NCBI RefSeq assembly: GCF_000260435.1
Contig: NZ_BACQ01000058.1
Location: forward strand, 1-64,000
Direction of reading: 5' to 3'
Source: Lacticaseibacillus zeae DSM 20178 = KCTC 3804
Lineage (GTDB): Bacteria; Bacillota; Bacilli; Lactobacillales; Lactobacillaceae
Length of the DNA stretch: 64,000 nt
In this document: positions 8,786 to 16,723 of the stretch, piece after piece
Numbering within the stretch: the stretch's first letter is position 1
Layout: each line of letters begins with the position of its first letter
Notes under the pieces: model-generated
Told to the model about the DNA's origin: nothing
Databases searched by the model: none
The model's input: the letters and a program-made list of their open reading frames with translations, nothing else
Position numbers and translations under genes: made by a program

Positions 8786-9727
8786 CTACCCCGCCAAGCC
8801 ATCGTGGATCTTGTCGAGATTCCACTTCATCATCGTATAATACGTGTCGCCTTGCTTGCCTTTAGCCGCAAGGGAGTCGGTGAAGATCTTGGAATAGATC
8901 GAAAGTCCGGTTTCTTTAGCTACCTTGTTCATCGACTTCGGTGATACCGATGTTTCGACGAATAAATGTTTAACTTCTGACGACCGGATCTTAGCCAAAA
9001 CCGTTTGCATTTGCTCTGGCGTCCCTTGAGCTTCGGTGTTGATTTCCCAAATGTAGGCCGGAGTCACGTGATAAGCCTTGGAGAAGTACTTAAAAGCACC
9101 TTCTGATGTTACCAAAACGCGTTGTTTTTCCGGAATGTCTAGGAACCGTGATTGCGCCGTTTTATGCAGCTTTTGTAACTTGGCAACATACTGATCACTG
9201 TTCTTCTGATAGTAATCAGCATTCTTGGCATCTTTTTCCTTAAGCACCTTGGTGATAGTCTTAACGTATTGAATTCCGTTAGCCAAATCCAGCCACGCGT
9301 GCGGATCTTCTTCCTTGACGTTGGTTGTCAAATGCTCCGGCGTAACCCCGGCACTTGCGGAAAAGACGTCCTTACCAAAAGCTTTGTGTGAGGTTTTGAC
9401 TAGTTTCTTGAACCAGCCATTGCCACCGGTTTCGAGATTCAAGCCATTGTGGAAAACAAGATTGGCTTCGCTTGTCGCCGCCACATCGGTCGGTCGCGGT
9501 TCGTATTCATGCGGATCGGTACCGCGCTTCACAATACTATAAAGTTTGATCCGCTCGCCGCCGACATTTTGCACCATATCTTCAAGAATCGAGTTGGTGG
9601 TTACGACGCGTAATTTTTGCCCGGTACTGGCTGCATCTTTTTGTGCGTTGCTGCGACTGTTGACGAACCAAAACACGCCACCGATCATGACAATTAACGC
9701 CCCAACTGTGATTAAAATCTTTTTCAT
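8786..9727 (-). CDS. Manganese-type ABC transporter substrate-binding protein (PsaA/MtsA family)
   Basis: 313 aa cluster A-I metal-binding protein. The four expected ligands lie in DPHEYEP, DPHAWLD, TSEGAFKYF and the FTDSLA loop. The string YIWEINTEAQGTP is diagnostic of the PsaA/MtsA manganese/iron branch rather than zinc AdcA. The N-terminus is a single hydrophobic helix without any lipobox cysteine, so the protein is probably held by an uncleaved helix instead of lipid. It is the third gene of an ATPase-permease-binding protein operon, and its start overlaps the permease stop by four bases. Confidence 0.88.
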   Translation of the reverse strand: MKKILITVGALIVMIGGVFWFVNSRSNAQKDAASTGQKLRVVTTNSILEDMVQNVGGERIKLYSIVKRGTDPHEYEPRPTDVAATSEANLVFHNGLNLETGGNGWFKKLVKTSHKAFGKDVFSASAGVTPEHLTTNVKEEDPHAWLDLANGIQYVKTITKVLKEKDAKNADYYQKNSDQYVAKLQKLHKTAQSRFLDIPEKQRVLVTSEGAFKYFSKAYHVTPAYIWEINTEAQGTPEQMQTVLAKIRSSEVKHLFVETSVSPKSMNKVAKETGLSIYSKIFTDSLAAKGKQGDTYYTMMKWNLDKIHDGLAG

Positions 9728-10617
9728 CGAACAATCTCCTCCGCTGTCTGAGTTGTCGCAGCTTCCTTGGTCCGCTGACGCTTGCTAAAACTAAAGAATG
9801 CCTGCTTCGGCGAGAAAATAAATGAGATAGCGAATAGGACGGCCGCTACGAGCACGATGGCCGGACCGGATGCCCAGTTTAAGGTAAAGCTGAAGTATAG
9901 GCCGGTGATGGATGAGATCACACCCACACTGGCTGCCATGATGAGCATGGTTTCGAGACGGTCGGTCCACAAGAAGGCCGTTGCTGCTGGAGTGATCAGC
10001 ATCGCAACCACCAGAATGATCCCGACTGTCTGCAAGGCTGAAACTGTCACCAAAGTCAAAACAAGCATCAAGGCATAGTGAATGGCCGTGGTGTTTAACC
10101 CATACGTCTTGGCGAAGGTATTATCGAAGGACGTGATCAACAGTTCCTTATAGAACAGAACCACGAACAGGACGACGATGCCTAAGACGATCGCGGTGGT
10201 CATGATGTCGCTATCGCTAACCGCCAAAATGTTACCGAACAGAATGTGGTGTAAATTCGTGGCGCTTTCTGCCATTGAAATCAAAATGAATCCTAAGGCA
10301 TAAAACGCACTGAACACAACGCCGATCGAGGTGTCGGTTTTAATCTTGCTGTTAGCGGCTACAAAACCGATTAATAAGGCGGCAATAATCCCAAACACCG
10401 ACGCGCCGATCATCACGTTGACGCCCAGCATATAGGCAACCGCCACACCCGGCAGCACCGCATGGGAGATCGCATCGCCCATCAACGACATGCCGCGTAG
10501 AATAATGAAGCTACCGATCAATCCGGACATGATACCGACCATAATCGCGGTTACTAATGCGCTTTGCAGAAAGTCATACTTGCCTAACGCGTTAAAAAAT
10601 TCAATCAATGAGTTCAT
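9724..10617 (-). CDS. ABC-3 family metal transporter permease
   Basis: 297 aa with about eight helices and the ABC-3 signatures GSFIILRGMSLMGDAISHAVLPG near residues 36-58 and SALQTVGIILVVAMLITPAA near 195-215. It forms the channel for Mn2+ (or Fe2+) with the ATPase encoded upstream. Its ends overlap both neighbours by four bases, so translation of the operon is coupled. The C-terminal 35 residues are basic and cytosolic. Confidence 0.9.
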   Translation of the reverse strand: MNSLIEFFNALGKYDFLQSALVTAIMVGIMSGLIGSFIILRGMSLMGDAISHAVLPGVAVAYMLGVNVMIGASVFGIIAALLIGFVAANSKIKTDTSIGVVFSAFYALGFILISMAESATNLHHILFGNILAVSDSDIMTTAIVLGIVVLFVVLFYKELLITSFDNTFAKTYGLNTTAIHYALMLVLTLVTVSALQTVGIILVVAMLITPAATAFLWTDRLETMLIMAASVGVISSITGLYFSFTLNWASGPAIVLVAAVLFAISFIFSPKQAFFSFSKRQRTKEAATTQTAEEIVR

Positions 10618-11357
10618 GCGCTCGCCCCCTCCTTAGTTGCAAACAATACATTGGAAAGGTCCGCCGAGAATGCCCGTTCAATATTCCGGGCCGTATAAAC
10701 TTCTTCAACCGGTCCTTCAGCAATAATGCCGTGGTTCATGACGACAAGTTCGTCAAAATAATTCGATACCTTATTCAGATCGTGATGCACGACAATTAAT
10801 GTTTTACCGGCATCCCGCCACTGGTTCAGAATCGTCATGATCTCTTGCTCACTTTTCATGTCAATACCGACAAATGGTTCGTCGAGAATCATGATGTCAG
10901 CTTGCTGGACGATCGCCCGTGCAACAAAGACCCGCTGTAGCTGGCCACCGGACAACTGACTGATTTGACGTTTGGTAAATTCCTCCAATCCCACTTGTTC
11001 AAGCGCATCATAGGCTGCCTGACGTTCTTTTTTTCCGGGACTTTTCAATAAACCCAAGCGCCCATACGTCCCGGTCAGCACCAGATCCAGAACATTAATC
11101 GGAAATGTCAGATCCAGATCTTTACGCTGTTCAACATAAGCAATGGCTTGCTGGACTTCTTTGAGTGTTTTGCCAGAAAAGTCCACTGTTCCTGATTGGA
11201 CCTTGATCAAGCCCAGTATGGCTTTGATCAAGGTCGATTTACCTGCTCCGTTAGGCCCAATGATCCCGGTGATCTTGCCTGCGTTAAAATGAACGGCAAC
11301 ATCAGCAAACACCGGTGTGTCAGCGTAGGCAACGGTCAGGTTCTTGACTGTTAACAT
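10614..11357 (-). CDS. Metal ABC transporter ATP-binding protein
   Basis: 247 aa. Walker A GPNGAGKST, signature LSGGQLQR, Walker B IMILDEPFVGID and the switch histidine in IVVHHD are all intact. The ATG at 11357 follows GGAGG at the proper distance; the upstream in-frame TTG lies inside that ribosome site. It is the first gene of the manganese-type operon. The TTAGG palindrome at 11372-11385 lies just before the ribosome site, where a repressor would block transcription. Confidence 0.92.
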   Translation of the reverse strand: MLTVKNLTVAYADTPVFADVAVHFNAGKITGIIGPNGAGKSTLIKAILGLIKVQSGTVDFSGKTLKEVQQAIAYVEQRKDLDLTFPINVLDLVLTGTYGRLGLLKSPGKKERQAAYDALEQVGLEEFTKRQISQLSGGQLQRVFVARAIVQQADIMILDEPFVGIDMKSEQEIMTILNQWRDAGKTLIVVHHDLNKVSNYFDELVVMNHGIIAEGPVEEVYTARNIERAFSADLSNVLFATKEGASA

Positions 11358-11371
11358 AAGAACCTCCAATT

Positions 11372-11385
11372 TTAGGGTGACCTAA
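11372..11385. promoter_or_regulatory. TTAGG-N4-CCTAA operator, candidate MntR/DtxR-type site
   Basis: TTAGGGTGACCTAA, embedded in AT-rich flanks, lies 15 nt before the start of the metal ABC operon. DtxR-family manganese regulators in lactic acid bacteria and streptococci bind interrupted palindromes of this kind. No such regulator gene is in the window. Confidence 0.6.
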
Positions 11386-11572
11386 TTTGCTTTCATCCTT
11401 AGCTTACAGAAAACCGTGCCTACTGACAAGTGTTTTTTAAGGCGTACTTAAAAAATATTGGTAACCCATTTAAAGTTATAACTCGTTAACCAAATTTCTT
11501 CGTGATGACCGCTAATTAAGCTAAATTAATAAGCAATGAAATCGAATACATAAATTCATCACTATTAGCCAT

Positions 11573-11616
11573 AAAAAAAAGGCCCATGAGCAATCTCATT
11601 GATTGTTCATAGGACT
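11573..11616 (-). terminator. Terminator after rpsN
   Basis: On the minus strand the stem GTCCtATGAaCAATC pairs with GATTGcTCATgGGCC, followed by eight T residues. Confidence 0.85.
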
Positions 11617-11700
11617 GTGTTTATGGATATGTTATTTTAAACATTTTCACGGCTCAATGTCTCGCTAAAAGCAATGAATCTTTTCAGCGGTACGCCACTA

Positions 11701-11970
11701 CTACCAACTAGCTTTGCGGACACCCGGAATCTGTCCTTTGTGTGCCAGCTCGCGAAAGTTGAGTCGGGAAAGACCGAATTTACGCATATACGCATGTGGT
11801 CGGCCATCCAATGCATCACGATGGTGTAATCGAACCGGACTCGAATCACGCGGCAATTTGCTAAGTCCGATGTAATCACCTTTTGCTTTGAGTTCCGCAC
11901 GCTTCGCCGCATACTGTTGAACTAATTTTTCCTGGCGCTTGGCCTTGGCAATCTTTGATTTTTTTGCCAT
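11701..11970 (-). CDS. rpsN: 30S ribosomal protein S14, zinc-independent (C-) paralog
   Basis: 89 aa, with the conserved C-terminal half [22 protein letters not shown] in variant form and [11 protein letters not shown] at the end. It lacks the CxxC...CxxC zinc ribbon of the short S14 form, so it is the zinc-free version that replaces the zinc-binding S14 when zinc is scarce. It is encoded behind a Zur-type box together with a 39-aa basic protein and divergent from a zinc-binding lipoprotein gene, which supports induction by zinc starvation. The ribosome site GAAAGAGGT precedes the ATG. Confidence 0.95.
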   Translation of the reverse strand: MAKKSKIAKAKRQEKLVQQYAAKRAELKAKGDYIGLSKLPRDSSPVRLHHRDALDGRPHAYMRKFGLSRLNFRELAHKGQIPGVRKASW

Positions 11971-12046
11971 TCGCTTACCTCTTTCTGTTATGAAGTGACC
12001 ACACTGTCATTGTTGGTTTCGCAAATTGACAGGCGTATACTTCCTT

Positions 12047-12166
12047 TTATCGATTCTTTTGTTGTTTGCGTTTCGCCTCATGCAAAATCTTCAAGGCGCG
12101 CTTACGGGTTTTGATGTTTGGGCTTTTCATACGCCGCCGTGCACTCGCCAAATCGGTTTTTTCCAA
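12047..12166 (-). CDS. Very basic 39-aa protein in the Zur-controlled unit (putative metal homeostasis protein)
   Basis: A TTG start with AAAAGGAGCTG upstream gives 39 residues, beginning MEKTDLASARRRMKSPNIK (the first codon read as Met) and rich in Arg and Lys. It lies 76 nt upstream of rpsN on the same strand and directly behind a Zur-type palindrome. It resembles short basic proteins that databases of lactobacilli label putative metal homeostasis proteins; that recollection is from memory and not verified here. An RNA- or ribosome-binding role fits the composition. The conserved ribosome site and operon position argue that it is real. Confidence 0.65.
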   Translation of the reverse strand: MEKTDLASARRRMKSPNIKTRKRALKILHEAKRKQQKNR

Positions 12167-12187
12167 AATTTTTCAGCTCCTTTTAAT

Positions 12188-12200
12188 CGTAATCATTACG
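12188..12200. promoter_or_regulatory. Zur-type box before the 39-aa gene and rpsN
   Basis: CGTAATCATTACG is a perfect palindrome that matches the Firmicute Zur core TAATNATTA with flanking CG. It lies 22 nt upstream of the TTG start of the 39-aa gene on the minus strand. Confidence 0.8.
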
Positions 12201-12330
12201 CTTAAACGACGGATTTAACCTTATCATGCCGGCCTTTTTGCTGTCAATGAAATTTTGGCGGCAATTGTTTTCGGATTAGAATTTAAAAATTTTGCTTGTC
12301 AATTTGCTCCGCTTGCTTTATGGTTTAAAG

Positions 12331-12343
12331 CGTAATGATTACG
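12331..12343. promoter_or_regulatory. Zur-type box before the first zinc-binding lipoprotein
   Basis: CGTAATGATTACG, a perfect palindrome, lies 23 nt before the ATG at 12366. With the box at 12188 it brackets the divergent promoter region. Confidence 0.8.
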
Positions 12344-12365
12344 TTTTGGAAGGAAGCGGGTATTT

Positions 12366-13295
12366 ATGATGAAGCGATTACTTGCAGGTATCAGTGTCGT
12401 ACTGCTAGCCATTTTCGGCGTAGCATGCGGTAATAATGGTGCCGCAAAGCAATCCAGCACTAGCAACAGCAAAATTCAGGTTGTTGCCAGCGTCGATTTT
12501 TATGGTGAGGTCGCCAAAGCGGTTGGCGGTAATAAAGTTTCGGTTCAGTCGATTATCGACAATCCGGCCGTGGATCCGCACGATTATGAACCAACTACTA
12601 AAGTCGGCAAGTCAGTTGCAAAATCTGACTTAGTGGTTGCCAGCGGTATCGGCTATGACGGCTGGATGGACAAAGTCGTCAAGTCCGAAAACAAGTCGAA
12701 AAATTACTTAAAAGTTGCTGACGATCTGATGGGCAAAAAGGAAGGCGACAACGAACATATCTGGTATGATCCGCGAACCATGCCGAAGTTGGCTAATGCC
12801 TTAGCCGACAAGTTCGCCAAGAAGGACCCGGCTGACAAGGCTAAGTTCAAAGCCAACGCGAAGAAGTATATCGCTTCCTTGGATGATCTCAACGCTTTAA
12901 TCAACAAACTAAAGGCTAATGCAAATGGCAAACTCGTTGACGTTTCCGAACCAGTCTTCGGCTATGCCTTGGATTACATGGGTTATAAAGTCAACGATGA
13001 ACACTTCTCCAAGTCTACTGAAGACGGTACCGATTACAGTGCCAAGGATATCCACGGTATCGAAACCGACATTAAAGAAAAGAAGATTGCCTTCTTCGTT
13101 AATAACATCCAGGCATCTTCGAAGACCGTGACGCGTTTGGTCAAACTAGCCGAACAAAACAATGTGCCGGTCTTAAAGGTTACCGAAACGCTGCCAAAAG
13201 GTAAAAACTACCGCACTTGGATGACAAGCCAATATGAGCAGCTTGAAAAAATCCAGGATCAGTCATCATCCAGCGCCACTTCGGTAAGCAAATAA
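12366..13295 (+). CDS. Zinc ABC transporter substrate-binding lipoprotein (ZnuA/AdcA family), paralog 1
   Basis: 309 aa with a lipoprotein signal ending in the lipobox GVACG (Cys near residue 22). Cluster A-I features are VVASVDFYGEVAKAVGG, DPHDYEP and EHIWYDPRTMP, which supply His ligands. The His-rich loop of typical ZnuA is absent. The Zur box directly upstream identifies zinc as the substrate. No permease or ATPase genes are adjacent, so it must work with a transporter encoded elsewhere. A close paralog starts at 16724. Start: ATG at 12366 or the next codon, after AAGGAAGCGGG. Confidence 0.9.
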   Translation: MMKRLLAGISVVLLAIFGVACGNNGAAKQSSTSNSKIQVVASVDFYGEVAKAVGGNKVSVQSIIDNPAVDPHDYEPTTKVGKSVAKSDLVVASGIGYDGWMDKVVKSENKSKNYLKVADDLMGKKEGDNEHIWYDPRTMPKLANALADKFAKKDPADKAKFKANAKKYIASLDDLNALINKLKANANGKLVDVSEPVFGYALDYMGYKVNDEHFSKSTEDGTDYSAKDIHGIETDIKEKKIAFFVNNIQASSKTVTRLVKLAEQNNVPVLKVTETLPKGKNYRTWMTSQYEQLEKIQDQSSSSATSVSK

Positions 13296-13449
13296 CCTCT
13301 TTCTGGCCACGAGGGTTTGCCACACTTTTTCTCCTTTACTTTTAATTTCGGCAAGACACATCCCCTGTCGAATTCGTCAATCGCTTAGCTTTGATTACAT
13401 GACAAACCATAGCTCCGGGTCAAAAGCACCGGACAACCCCGGCCAGAAG

Positions 13450-13479
13450 GAAAGCACGCCAGAAATGGCGTGCTTTTTT
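13450..13479 (+). terminator. Terminator after zinc-binding paralog 1
   Basis: AAAGCACGCCA pairs with TGGCGTGCTTT around GAAA and ends in six T. A copy of the palindromic repeat begins immediately after the T-tract. Confidence 0.9.
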
Positions 13480-13482
13480 GTG

Positions 13483-13609
13483 TGAGCGTGAGTCGGCGCG
13501 TTTAGGGTCGGAGTGTAAGCGGCCTCAGGCGCGATGACCCGGGCTTGGTCATTGCGACTGAGGTCCTTACACGCAGACCCCTGCGCCGGCGAACGCGTTA
13601 TAGAAGCCA
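13483..13609 (+). repeat. ~125-bp imperfect palindromic repeat, copy 2
   Basis: It begins TGAGCGTGAGTCGGCGCG and ends GCGAACGCGTTATAGAA. The arms GGAGTGTAAGCGGCCTCAG and CTGAGGTCCTTACACGC pair. The T-tract of the preceding terminator runs straight into it. Confidence 0.85.
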
Positions 13610-13690
13610 ACACCTCCCTTCCGCCGCCTTCCACCCAAAATCGACAGTGTTACAATGAAATTGACTTACGAACAAGAAAGGAAGATGACC

Positions 13691-14332
13691 ATGGCAAATG
13701 TCATGATTCTAGGCGCCCACGGACAAATTGCAACATTGGTACGCCAGCGCCTGTTGAAAGAAACTCAGCATCATCTTAACTTGTTTCTGCGTCACGCTGA
13801 GCGGCTGCAAAACGTTAATGACCAGCGGGAAACCGTTGTTGACGGAGATGTCACCGACACTCCCCTTCTGACAAAAGCCATGAACGGCAGTGATCTTGTC
13901 TATGCCAATCTAGGCAACAAAGGCATTGAAAACCAAGCCAAGTCAGTGGTCCAAGCCATGGATGCCAACAACATTAAACGGTTAATCTGGATTTCAACGC
14001 TGGGCATTTATGATGAAGTTCCCGGTGCATTTGGCCGCTGGAATCACAAAATGTTAGACGGTGGCTATCTGGAAACTTATGCGGCGGCCGCTAAAGTCAT
14101 TGAGACGTCTGATTTAGCTTATACGATTATCCGTCCGGCATGGCTGTCCAACAAAAATATCGTGAGCTACGAGATCACCCAAAAAGGTGAGCCGTTCAAG
14201 GGAACAGAGGTTTCACGCCGCAGCATCGCGGATCTAGTCGTCAATTTAATCAACGATCCTAGCCAGCACATTGGTCAATCACTTGGGGTTGACCAACCGA
14301 ATACGCAAGGTGACAAACCTTCCTTCTATTGA
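13691..14332 (+). CDS. NAD(P)-binding oxidoreductase/epimerase-like protein (atypical SDR)
   Basis: 213 aa. The Rossmann motif GAHGQIA is near residue 8, and later strands carry VYANLGNKG and LIWISTLGIYDE. The YxxxK pair of classical SDRs is replaced by a more YwnR/NAD(P)H-binding-like layout (ETYAAAAKVIE, YTIIRPAWL), so it belongs to the atypical SDR (NmrA-like, NAD(P)H-binding) class. The ATG at 13691 sits six bases after AGAAAGGAAG. It stands alone downstream of a repeat, and its substrate is unknown. Confidence 0.8.
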   Translation: MANVMILGAHGQIATLVRQRLLKETQHHLNLFLRHAERLQNVNDQRETVVDGDVTDTPLLTKAMNGSDLVYANLGNKGIENQAKSVVQAMDANNIKRLIWISTLGIYDEVPGAFGRWNHKMLDGGYLETYAAAAKVIETSDLAYTIIRPAWLSNKNIVSYEITQKGEPFKGTEVSRRSIADLVVNLINDPSQHIGQSLGVDQPNTQGDKPSFY

Positions 14333-14491
14333 AACCCGTTCTTTGCCAATTAAAAAAGATTTCACCGGAAGCCCGCTCAGTAGGTAGCAACTTTTTAAGA
14401 GGACTCGGCGAATTTTTTTATATTATTAATTCCATAAACCGCGATCTGATATAAATAAATTGGAATCTAATTTTTAAGAGGGAATGTATCT

Positions 14492-16513
14492 ATGCAAATT
14501 CAAAACCGCATCCGAAAGTATACGTCGAGTTGGTTACTGTTAACGCTGCTGCTTGCAAGTCTAACGTTCTTGTTCAGCCCGCTAATCAGCCCGCCGACCG
14601 TCGTTGATGCGGGAAAGAATGTCCCGGTTTCTGGTTTAAATCGCAATGATGCAACGATTACCGACATTAATCAAAAAGATGTGCCCCATACAGTGCGTCT
14701 TTCACGAGGCCAGCTTTATTACTTAACGTACCATTGGCAAATTTCCGATGGGGTCACCGTTAATGCCGGCGACACTGCCGAATTTTCACTGCCATCATCG
14801 GTGTTGCCGCAATCCGACATTAGCTTCAAAATATTAAACCCCGGCACCCAGGAAACGATTGGCAATGTTTTTGTTAAAGCAGGCAGCTCCCAAGGGCTTA
14901 TCACCTTTACCGACTTTTTCAGCCAAAAGACGGTCAAACGCGAAGGCACCTTAAAACTCCAAGTCAATGGCCGCTTTAACGATCCCGATCACCAGCAGGT
15001 TAGCTGGTATATCAATAAAGCCGGCTGGGTGGTGACGCCGCCTAAGGGTAATCATGCAGCGAATTCGAATCAATATGTCGATTCACTGGGCAGACCAAAA
15101 CTCTTTCAATGGCAAATCACGTTAAACCCTCAAGGCAAAACTATCCACGATGTTGTCCTGCATGATACTTTGGATGCAGGTCAGACATTTGATACTTCGC
15201 ATGCATTGACCGCAGCCACTGGCACATACAGTCAGAACGCCTTTCATCAAAATGGTACGATTAAAGTTACTCCTCAAGTAAACAATCGGGAAATGACGAT
15301 CCCCTTAGGCACCATTACCACAGCCGTTGAAGTCAGCTTATGGACCAATCCGCTTTCAACCAGTTTTGGAAGTTTTAGCGGTGACAAGAACACCTGGAAC
15401 AATCAGGTCACGGCAACAGGCTCGCAAGATAGCGGGTTGAATCCAACTGCCAAGGGTAAAATCACTTGGAATAACACTGGTGTTGGTATTGGCTCAGTCA
15501 GTCAGGTGAAGCTAACTAAAGTAGGTGCGACAAGACCGCAGCAACCATTAAAAGGGGAAACTTTTGCACTTTACCGCAATGATGGCAAACTTGTTAAAAA
15601 CGGGCTGACGACTGACAAGAATGGCAGCTTATCAATTTCTCAGCTACTGGCTGGTCAGTATCAGTTTCTCGAAACCAAAGCACTCGCTGGCTACCGCCTC
15701 AACCGACAGCCAATTAAATTCACTTTGACCAAAGATCATCCGCGGGTGGCCATCAAGTCAGCGGATATGCCGATAACACCTGCTTCATCATCAAATTCAT
15801 CGAGCACTTCCAGTTCGTCTGCATCATCAGCTAAGCCATCTTCTAAAGCATCGAGCAGCTCTAAGCCATCAAAACCTTCGTCTGAAGCCTCAAGAAGTTC
15901 AAAACCATCGGAGCCCTCGTCTAAGGCATCCAGCAGTTCAGAACCTTCATCTAAAGCACCGAGCAGCAGTCCCAAGCCATCTGAGTCGTCATCTCAGGCA
16001 TCGAGCAGCGTCAAACCGTCGAAACCATCCTCAAGCACCAAGCCGTCTAACCCGCCGTCAACGTCATCAAGCGCGCAGTCGTCTGCATCTTCCTCAAGCC
16101 ATCAGGTTGCCTCTTCTAAATCGAGTTCGTCAGTTCCTGAATCAGCTTCCAGTACTGGGTCAAGTGATTCATCAGCAAGTCTTAAGCCATCAATGGGCGC
16201 TTCTTCATCAGCCCCTACTAGAGAATCCGCCAGTTCGACCTCTGAAAGTCATACGTCTCAGCCAGCCAAATCTGCAGTAACTTCTTCGGTAGCCAGTTCC
16301 GATACAGCTTTGCCAACGGACTCAGACACGAACACGCAATCCGGGCAAGACGATCCCTCAACTGAAACAATTAATCCCCACAGCAAGCACGCCTCCAAGC
16401 GATGGATGATCCTACCCAATACAGGTGAACGCCTTGTAAGCGCCCTGTCCACTGCGATCGGCATCGTGTTAACTGTAGTCGGTAGCGTTCTGTTCTTTAA
16501 GAATCATCGATAA
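14492..16513 (+). CDS. LPXTG-anchored MSCRAMM-like surface adhesin with CnaB domain and Ser-rich stalk
   Basis: 673 aa. A Sec signal peptide covers about residues 1-40. Residues 40-330 form two adhesin-like beta domains resembling fibrinogen/collagen-binding proteins (for example VNAGDTAEFSLPSSV and NGRFND). Residues 345-430 are a SpaA/CnaB domain (VKLTKVGA...LLAGQYQFLETKALAGY) with the isopeptide-type Glu in FLETK. Residues 430-620 are a Ser/Lys/Pro stalk of SSKPS-like repeats. The sortase signal LPNTG, a helix and a basic tail end the protein. It lies between the two zinc-binding lipoprotein genes; whether it belongs to the zinc response is unknown. A terminator follows at 16538. Confidence 0.9.
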   Translation: MQIQNRIRKYTSSWLLLTLLLASLTFLFSPLISPPTVVDAGKNVPVSGLNRNDATITDINQKDVPHTVRLSRGQLYYLTYHWQISDGVTVNAGDTAEFSLPSSVLPQSDISFKILNPGTQETIGNVFVKAGSSQGLITFTDFFSQKTVKREGTLKLQVNGRFNDPDHQQVSWYINKAGWVVTPPKGNHAANSNQYVDSLGRPKLFQWQITLNPQGKTIHDVVLHDTLDAGQTFDTSHALTAATGTYSQNAFHQNGTIKVTPQVNNREMTIPLGTITTAVEVSLWTNPLSTSFGSFSGDKNTWNNQVTATGSQDSGLNPTAKGKITWNNTGVGIGSVSQVKLTKVGATRPQQPLKGETFALYRNDGKLVKNGLTTDKNGSLSISQLLAGQYQFLETKALAGYRLNRQPIKFTLTKDHPRVAIKSADMPITPASSSNSSSTSSSSASSAKPSSKASSSSKPSKPSSEASRSSKPSEPSSKASSSSEPSSKAPSSSPKPSESSSQASSSVKPSKPSSSTKPSNPPSTSSSAQSSASSSSHQVASSKSSSSVPESASSTGSSDSSASLKPSMGASSSAPTRESASSTSESHTSQPAKSAVTSSVASSDTALPTDSDTNTQSGQDDPSTETINPHSKHASKRWMILPNTGERLVSALSTAIGIVLTVVGSVLFFKNHR

Positions 16514-16537
16514 ACATCAATTCAAACGCTTTTACTG

Positions 16538-16573
16538 AAAAGAATAGGCCAAATCAAGGGCTTATTCTTTTTC
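16538..16573 (+). terminator. Terminator after the LPXTG adhesin gene
   Basis: AAAAGAATAGGCC pairs with GGGCTTATTCTTTT, followed by a T run. Confidence 0.75.
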
Positions 16574-16692
16574 TCGTCTTTAGAACAAAACCGCGGTCAT
16601 CCTTGATTCGATTATGGATCCCTCAAGACTGACAGCTGATCAAACGAATATTTTACTTGCGTCTATAGCCCTCAATACGCTACGCTTATGCT

Positions 16693-16705
16693 CGTAACGA
16701 TTACG
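16693..16705. promoter_or_regulatory. Zur-type box before zinc-binding paralog 2
   Basis: CGTAACGATTACG differs by one base from the perfect palindromes at 12188 and 12331. It lies 19 nt before the chosen start at 16724, so an upstream in-frame ATG at 16688 would put it inside the coding region; that is one reason to prefer 16724. Confidence 0.75.
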
Positions 16706-16723
16706 GTTAAAGGGGTTTTACGA

